64,000 bases of DNA from Nannocystis punicea (GTDB lineage Bacteria > Myxococcota_A > Polyangia > Nannocystales > Nannocystaceae), in the NCBI RefSeq assembly GCF_026965555.1, contig NZ_CP114040.1, positions 12,917,501-12,981,500 of the forward strand, written 5' to 3'. Shown one piece after another: positions 59,738 through 64,000 of this stretch. Made by a program: the position numbers and the translations under genes. Positions within the stretch are counted from its first letter, which is position 1. Each line of letters opens with the position of its first letter. Below the pieces are notes generated by a model. It was not told where the DNA came from. It was given only the letters and a program-made list of their open reading frames with translations, and ran no database searches.

Positions 59738-59776
59738 AAAAAGCAACGAGCCCGAAGTCGCTGGACTTCGGGCTCG
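59738..59776 (-). terminator. Rho-independent terminator of tRNA-Ala
   Basis: A perfect 13-bp stem, CGAGCCCGAAGTC (59747-59759) and GACTTCGGGCTCG (59764-59776) with loop GCTG, followed on the minus strand by TTGCTTTTTAC. It lies 9 bp past the tRNA 3' end. Confidence 0.9.
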
Positions 59777-59784
59777 GATTCGAG

Positions 59785-59857
59785 TGGAGCAGAGGGGGAT
59801 CGAACCCCTGACCTGTGCATTGCGAACGCACCGCTCTCCCAGCTGAGCTACTGCCCC
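59785..59857 (-). tRNA. tRNA-Ala (anticodon CGC)
   Basis: A 73-nt tRNA on the minus strand. Acceptor GGGGCAG pairs with CTGCTCC, the D arm begins AGCTCAGCTGGGAGAGC, the anticodon stem GTGCG/TGCAC closes the loop TTCGCAA, and the T arm is GGGGTTCGATCCCC. Anticodon CGC reads GCG, a preferred codon in this GC-rich genome. CCA is not encoded. A strong terminator follows. Confidence 0.97.
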
Positions 59858-59958
59858 GGAGAACTTGGAGGCCCGGGAAGCTAACCGAAGTGCCCTTGCG
59901 AAGCAAGCGTCACGGACAGGCGACGGGGCCGCGGGCAGCACCGCCGATGGGGGAAAGA

Positions 59959-60144
59959 TCACGCGCCGGGGGGCCGGTGCCGACCGCGCCAGGCGAGCCC
60001 GAGCAACCCACACACGACCACGAGGACGACCAGCACGATCTGGGGCCCGTCCAGCGGCGAGACCGACCACTGCAGGCTCTGCTTCAACCGCCCCTCCAGG
60101 GCCGCGGGCGCCGCGAGCTCGCCGAGGTTCTGCGTGCGCGCCAC
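59959..60144 (-). CDS. Possible small single-pass membrane protein
   Basis: A 61-residue frame from GTG 60144: a short polar N-terminus (ARTQNLGELAAPAALEGRL) and one membrane helix (IVLVVLVVVCGLLGLAW) with an Arg-rich end. The regular hydrophobic run supports it, but there is no Shine-Dalgarno or relative. Divergent from tlyA by 26 bp. Confidence 0.4.
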   Translation of the reverse strand: MARTQNLGELAAPAALEGRLKQSLQWSVSPLDGPQIVLVVLVVVCGLLGLAWRGRHRPPGA

Positions 60145-60170
60145 GAGCTTGCGATATACGACATGGCCCC

Positions 60171-60926
60171 GTGCCGCAACCTCCCCGCGTCCGCCTCGAC
60201 AAGCTCGTCGTCGACCGCGGCCTGTGTGACTCCCGCTCGCGCGCCCAGGCTCTCATCATCGCCGGCAAGGTCGTCGTCGGCGACCACACCGAGAGCAAGC
60301 CCGGCGCGCTCGTCCCCGCCGACGCGGCGGTCCGCCTGCGCGTGGCCGACCACCCGTACGTGTCGCGCGGCGGGCTCAAGCTGCGCGGCGCCCTCGACCG
60401 CTTCGCCGAGCTCGACGTCGGCGGCCGCGTGGCCCTCGACGTCGGCGCGTCGACCGGCGGCTTCACCGACTGCCTGCTGCAGGCCGGCGCGTCCAGGGTC
60501 TACGCGATCGACGTCGGCTACGGGCAGCTGGCGTGGAAGCTGGCGAGCGACCCGCGGGTCGTGGTGCTCGACCGCAGCAACATCCGCACGCTCGCCCGCG
60601 AGGCGATCCCCGAGGCCGCCGACCTGGCGGTGGCCGACTGCTCGTTCATCTCGCTGGCGAAGGTGCTGCCGTCGGTGCTGCCGTTCCTGGCTTCGGCCGC
60701 GCGCGCGGACATCGTGGCGCTGATCAAGCCGCAGTTCGAGCTCGGCCCCGGGCGCGTCGGCAAGGGCGGGATCGTCCGCGACGCCGAGGACCACGCCGAG
60801 GCCTGCCGCGCGGTCGTCGCGGCGGCCGAGGCGCTGGGCCTGCGCCAGATGGGCCTGTGCGACTCGCCGATCGAGGGCCAGGACGGCAACCGCGAATTCC
60901 TGGTCTGGCTACGTCACGGGGCGTGA
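60171..60926 (+). CDS. tlyA: TlyA-family rRNA 2'-O-methyltransferase / hemolysin
   Basis: A 251-residue TlyA-type protein. N-terminal S4 RNA-binding domain (RLDKLVVDRGLCDSRSRAQA) and an FtsJ-like methyltransferase core with AdoMet motif VALDVGASTGGFTDCLLQAG, VYAIDVGYGQLAW, DCSFISLAKVL and IKPQFELG. It methylates cytidine ribose in 16S and sometimes 23S rRNA; the hemolysin name is historical. GTG 60171 gives the normal family length and the S4 domain at the N-terminus. Confidence 0.92.
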   Translation: MPQPPRVRLDKLVVDRGLCDSRSRAQALIIAGKVVVGDHTESKPGALVPADAAVRLRVADHPYVSRGGLKLRGALDRFAELDVGGRVALDVGASTGGFTDCLLQAGASRVYAIDVGYGQLAWKLASDPRVVVLDRSNIRTLAREAIPEAADLAVADCSFISLAKVLPSVLPFLASAARADIVALIKPQFELGPGRVGKGGIVRDAEDHAEACRAVVAAAEALGLRQMGLCDSPIEGQDGNREFLVWLRHGA

Positions 60927-60995
60927 GCCGCGCGCGCGACCGCGCGCACGCGTACGCCGGCCGCCCGGAGCGCCCACGCCGGTTACACTCGCCAG

Positions 60996-61316
60996 GTGAA
61001 CAGCCCCGTCCTCGGCGCCCGCAGTCGCGCCTTCCTCAAGTCGCTCGCCCATGCCCTGGCCCCGGTGGTGCAGGTCGGCGCGGAGGGGATCTCCCCCGAA
61101 GTCGTGCGCGCCACGAGCATCGCGCTCGAGGATCACGAGCTCATCAAGGTGAAGCTCGGCCAGAATTTCCCCGGCGAGCGGGTCGAGGCCGCCGAAGAGC
61201 TCGCCGCCGAGACCGGCTCCGCCGCCGTGCAGGTGATCGGCCGCGTGGTCGTGCTCTACCGCCGCCGCTCGCGCGAAGATCCGAAGCGCCCGCGGATCGA
61301 GCTCCCGCGGCGCTGA
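60996..61316 (+). CDS. yhbY: YhbY-family RNA-binding (CRM domain) protein
   Basis: A 106-residue single CRM-domain protein: FLKSLAHALAPVVQVGAEGI, then ALEDHELIKVKLGQNF and GSAAVQVIGRVVVLYRR match YhbY, which binds pre-50S particles. GTG 60996 is preceded by a weak CCAGGTG overlap. Cytosolic; ribosome assembly is known for the family. It follows tlyA by 69 bp and precedes the TldD-like gene by 3 bp. Confidence 0.92.
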   Translation: MNSPVLGARSRAFLKSLAHALAPVVQVGAEGISPEVVRATSIALEDHELIKVKLGQNFPGERVEAAEELAAETGSAAVQVIGRVVVLYRRRSREDPKRPRIELPRR

Positions 61317-61319
61317 CCG

Positions 61320-63623
61320 ATGTCGGCTATCATGCGGCCGATGTCGGCCAGACCCGCGGCGATCCCGGCGCACTCCCGCGCGAGCCGAGATGCCGCCGCG
61401 AGCCCCGCGCCGGACGAGGACGCGAGCAGGGCCGCGAACGAAGACGCGGGTCCTGCGATCGGCAGCTCTCCTGAGGCCGCCGGACGCTTCGCGGACGAAG
61501 CCGCGAGCCCTTGCGCGAGCGAGGCGATCGGCCGCGCCGCCACCGCGGCGGGACGCTTCGCGAACGAAGTCGCGAGCGAGGCGATCGGCGGCCCCACTGG
61601 GGCAGCGGGACGCTCCGCGAACGACGCCGCGGCCGCTCGTGTGAAGGAGGCGATCGGCACGACTGCGGGACGCTTCGCGCGCAGAAGCCCGAGCGCCGCG
61701 CCGAGCAGGGCCGCGAGGCGGATCTCGCCGTGGTCGGTCGCCCTGGTGGCCGCGCTGGCGCTGGTTGGTTGTCGGCCGCGCAACACCGCCACGTCGCCGG
61801 CGCCGGACGTGTGGGAGGCGGGCGGCGACGCGGCGCGTGAGCACGCGATCACGCGCACGCGGGCGCCGGTGGGCCTGCCCGAACCTGTCCTTGATTTCCT
61901 GGCCCAAGAGACACTCAAGAACCTGGCCCAGCTGCAGGGCGAGGGCGCCGAGGTGCCGGCCTACTTCCTCGCCTACGATCTGGTCGCCCGCGATCACCTG
62001 TGGCTCGAGGCCCAGGGCGGGCAGATCGTGCGCAGCCGGCTCGACACCGACCGCACCGTCGACGTCGATGTCCGCGTCGGCACGCGTCAGCTCGACAACA
62101 GCCACCCGGGTGATGCCAACTACGGGCCGGGCAACGGGCTCGGCAGCGGGATGTTCGTGTCGGTGCAGGACGAGCCGTTGGCGCTGTCGCAGGCGCTGTG
62201 GCAGTACACCGAGATGCAGTACAAGGACGCGCTGGCGGCCTTCAGCGCGGCCGAGAGCGCGGAGCAGCTGAAGAGCCAGACGGAGGACAAGCCGCCGTCG
62301 CCGGACTTCAGCGAGGAGAAGCCGAACATCCACGCCGAGCCGCCGGTGGCGGTCGACCTGGTGGCGCTGAGCAAGCAGTGGGAGCCGCGGTTGCGCGACG
62401 TCTCGGCGGCGCTGGCCGACGACCCGCACGTGCTCGAGAGCCAGGTGGTGTTCCTGGCGTGGGTCGACAACCGCGCCTACGTCAACAGCGAGAACACGCG
62501 GATCCAGGGCTCGCAGGTGCGCCTGCGCCTGATGCTGCAGGCCAAGGCCCAGGCCGACGACGGCATGACGCTCGACCGCTTCGAGAGCTTCGAGGCGATG
62601 GACCCGGAGCAGCTGCCGGCGCAGTCGGTGCTGCTGGCCACCGCCAAGCGCCTGCGCGAGGAGGTGCTGGCGCTGCGGGTGGCGCCGCTGGCCGAGCCCT
62701 ACGCCGGCCCGGCGGTGCTGGCCGGCCGCGCCGCCGGGGTGTTCTTCCACGAGATCTTCGGCCACCGCCTCGAGGGCCACCGTCAGAAGGACGACCTCGA
62801 GGGCCAGACCTTCGCCAACATGGTCGGCAAGCGGGTGCTACCTGTCTTTTTGGACATGGTCGACGACCCCACCGCCGAGACCCTCGGCGGGGTGCCGCTG
62901 TCCGGCCACTACCACGTCGACGACGAGGGCGTGCCGGCCGAGCGCGTGATCCTGGTCGAGCGCGGCAAGCTGCGCACGTTCCTGCTCGGCCGCTCGCCGG
63001 TGCTGCCGTTCACCAAGAGCAACGGTCACGGCCGGCGCGAGCGCGGCTACCAGGCAGTGGCCCGCCAGGGCAACCTGATCGTCACCAGCCGCAAGACGAT
63101 CCCCGACAAGGAGCTCCGCCGCGCGCTCATCGACGAGGTCAAGCGCCAGAACAAGCCCTACGGGCTGTGGTTCTCCGACATCCAGGGCGGCTACACCACG
63201 ACCGAGCGCGCCGGCCCGCAGGCGTTCAAGGTCATGCCGCTGATGGTCTACCGGATCTGGTCCGACGGCCGCCCCGACGAGCTGGTCCGCGGCGTCGACA
63301 TCGTCGGCACCCCGATCGCCGCGTTCGAGACGATCGCCGCCACCGGCGACACCCCCGGGATCTTCAACGGCGTGTGCGTCGCCGAGTCCGGCGAGGTGCC
63401 CGTCTCCGCGGTCAGCCCGTCGCTGCTGCTGCGCAACCTCGAGGTCGAGCGCGCCAGCCACGAGCGCGGCAAGCCGCCGCTGCTGCCGCCGCCGCCGGCG
63501 AACGGCAAGGCCGACCCCAAGAGCACGCCGCCCGCGCCGGCCCCCGCGGCGCCGCGCAAGGCGGTGAACGCGAATGGTCGCAAGGACATGTCCCCCGCGC
63601 CAGCCCCGCGGAGGTCGCGGTGA
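61320..63623 (+). CDS. TldD/PmbA-family metalloprotease, probable lipoprotein
   Basis: A 767-residue protein whose C-terminal 600 residues are TldD/PmbA-like. The metal motif is complete (VFFHEIFGHRLEGHRQKDD), and the C-terminus has FSDIQGGYTTTERAGP and GTPIAAFETIAATGD. A hydrophobic stretch at about 137-151 (SVALVAALALVGC) is a lipoprotein signal, so the enzyme should be exported, unlike cytosolic TldD. It is preceded by about 135 residues of degenerate repeats (AAGRFADEA, AAGRFANEV, AAGRSANDA). The true start may be GTG 61641, which gives a normal signal peptide. A palindrome at 62840-62859 encodes LPVFLDMV. Pro-rich C-terminus; followed by a similar gene. Confidence 0.85.
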   Translation: MSAIMRPMSARPAAIPAHSRASRDAAASPAPDEDASRAANEDAGPAIGSSPEAAGRFADEAASPCASEAIGRAATAAGRFANEVASEAIGGPTGAAGRSANDAAAARVKEAIGTTAGRFARRSPSAAPSRAARRISPWSVALVAALALVGCRPRNTATSPAPDVWEAGGDAAREHAITRTRAPVGLPEPVLDFLAQETLKNLAQLQGEGAEVPAYFLAYDLVARDHLWLEAQGGQIVRSRLDTDRTVDVDVRVGTRQLDNSHPGDANYGPGNGLGSGMFVSVQDEPLALSQALWQYTEMQYKDALAAFSAAESAEQLKSQTEDKPPSPDFSEEKPNIHAEPPVAVDLVALSKQWEPRLRDVSAALADDPHVLESQVVFLAWVDNRAYVNSENTRIQGSQVRLRLMLQAKAQADDGMTLDRFESFEAMDPEQLPAQSVLLATAKRLREEVLALRVAPLAEPYAGPAVLAGRAAGVFFHEIFGHRLEGHRQKDDLEGQTFANMVGKRVLPVFLDMVDDPTAETLGGVPLSGHYHVDDEGVPAERVILVERGKLRTFLLGRSPVLPFTKSNGHGRRERGYQAVARQGNLIVTSRKTIPDKELRRALIDEVKRQNKPYGLWFSDIQGGYTTTERAGPQAFKVMPLMVYRIWSDGRPDELVRGVDIVGTPIAAFETIAATGDTPGIFNGVCVAESGEVPVSAVSPSLLLRNLEVERASHERGKPPLLPPPPANGKADPKSTPPAPAPAAPRKAVNANGRKDMSPAPAPRRSR
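61483..61685 (+). repeat. In-frame repeat of about 60 bp before the TldD signal peptide
   Basis: GGACGCTTCGCG or a close form occurs at about 61483, 61549, 61609 and 61669 (period 60-66 bp), encoding GRFADE-like units. It resembles other minisatellites of the window and may be non-translated 5' sequence. Confidence 0.7.
62840..62859. repeat. Dispersed palindrome inside the TldD-like gene
   Basis: Arms ACCTGTCT and GGACATGG around TTTT, coding for LPVFLDMV just after the metal motif. The T-run is exceptional in this gene. Confidence 0.65.
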
Positions 63624-63765
63624 GCGGCGCTCGGGCGCGCGGGAGGCCGGCGCCGTCTCGGCTGTCGCAAGGGACATGTCCTCGGCGACAGCCCAGCGGA
63701 CGCTCTGACTCGATTTCTTCTGTCTCGGGGGACATGTCCCCAGCGCCATCCTCGCGGAGGTCGCA
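63624..63765. repeat. GGACATGTCC palindromes between the two TldD-type genes
   Basis: GGGGACATGTCCCC (63728-63741) is a perfect 14-bp palindrome; AGGGACATGTCCTC lies near 63668 and GGACATGTCCCC (63584) in the end of the preceding gene. Here two half-sites meet at AT without a loop, a second arrangement of the family. Confidence 0.75.
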
Positions 63766-64000
63766 GTGAAGCCGTTCGTCCTGGCCCTCGCGCTCGCCCC
63801 CGCCGCCGCGGCCTCGCCGGCCCCGACGCCCGCGCCGCCGGCGGCCGCGCCGGTCGCAGCCGCCGCCGAGGCGGCCGAGAGCGAGATCGCGGCGGTCGAG
63901 CAGGAGATCGCGCGCGGCCTCGGCGGGCTGCGCCTGCCGGACTCGCCGGCGCCCTACAACGCGGTGGTCTACGTGGTGCGCGCCGAGGTGCTCAGCATCG
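63766..64000 (+). CDS. Exported protein, start only (likely TldD/PmbA partner)
   Basis: The gene runs off the window after 78 codons. GTG 63766 is preceded by GCGGAGGTCGCA, a good Shine-Dalgarno. A signal peptide (KPFVLALALAPAAAA) and an Ala/Pro linker lead to GLGGLRLPDSPAPYNAVVYV, a start seen in exported TldD/PmbA-like proteins of myxobacteria. Tandem placement after a TldD-like gene supports a pair. No catalytic motif lies within the visible part. Confidence 0.65.
   Translation, partial: MKPFVLALALAPAAAASPAPTPAPPAAAPVAAAAEAAESEIAAVEQEIARGLGGLRLPDSPAPYNAVVYVVRAEVLSI

Noticed and set aside
59738..59776. Hairpin near the tRNA taken as a dispersed palindrome
   Set aside because: Its arms (CGAGCCCGAAGTC) differ from the TGTCC/GGACA family, and the following T-run fits an ordinary terminator.

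Overview
The window reads as chromosomal DNA from a very GC-rich member of the Myxococcota, most likely close to Nannocystaceae (Nannocystis, Enhygromyxa, Plesiocystis). The signs are a multihaem cytochrome ending in a MYXO-CTERM-like tail, many lipoproteins with Ser/Thr/Gly-rich linkers, myxobacterial cysteine-rich repeats, paired VWA lipoproteins, long multidomain signalling proteins and a sterol-dehydrogenase-like gene. This assignment is inferred from gene content. Nothing looks like a prophage, plasmid, insertion sequence or CRISPR array.

Layout. 1-5980: an ECF sigma factor, a membrane protein that may be its anti-sigma, and three exported proteins, one of them a 13-repeat disulfide-rich protein whose upstream region shares a long element with that of the sigma gene. 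6379-10934 (minus): a response regulator and three subunits of a complex-I/group-4-hydrogenase-like membrane complex whose large subunit lacks the nickel cysteines. 11802-20059: cupin, pentahaem cytochrome, small lipoprotein, thioredoxin-reductase-like enzyme with a Tat/lipoprotein leader, AraC regulator and two VWA lipoproteins. 20141-24291: a pseudo-kinase/receiver/adenylate cyclase translationally overlapped with a hybrid histidine kinase. 24551-31396: a hypothetical, a PNGase F-like lipoprotein, a membrane protein, a GMC oxidoreductase, a sirtuin and a DksA-like protein. 31397-32558: a lower-GC island with a 35-bp tandem array. 32559-41727: ABC exporter, sterol-dehydrogenase-like SDR, paired cysteine-rich lipoproteins, a DUF938 methyltransferase and a DUF72 protein. 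40291-46351: a divergent heavy-metal RND efflux set (TolC-like, membrane fusion protein, CzcA/CusA-like pump). 46465-54232: SDR, PepE, a MocR regulator divergent from a PNPOx-GNAT fusion, and a CpdA-like phosphodiesterase. 54802-64000: MetH, PP2C phosphatase, tRNA-Ala, TlyA, YhbY and two exported TldD/PmbA-type genes, the last cut by the window edge.

The most distinctive feature is a dispersed family of about 20-bp palindromes, built from an arm like AYATGTCC, a 3-4 base centre (often GAA, GAAA or GAAG) and GGACAKGT. At least 25 clear copies occur. They sit in most intergenic gaps, cluster at gene ends (sometimes supplying the stop codon) and also lie inside reading frames. Several gaps additionally carry tandem arrays of 35 to 90 bp. 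I see this family directly; its function and origin are unknown to me.

How the genes fit together: the window is rich in cell-surface lipoproteins and signalling genes (ECF sigma, response regulator, hybrid kinase, cyclase, a phosphodiesterase that could remove cAMP, a phosphatase), between housekeeping genes for translation and methionine synthesis. Most start codons are inferred from overlaps, signal peptides and family lengths, because Shine-Dalgarno sequences are weak in many genes.
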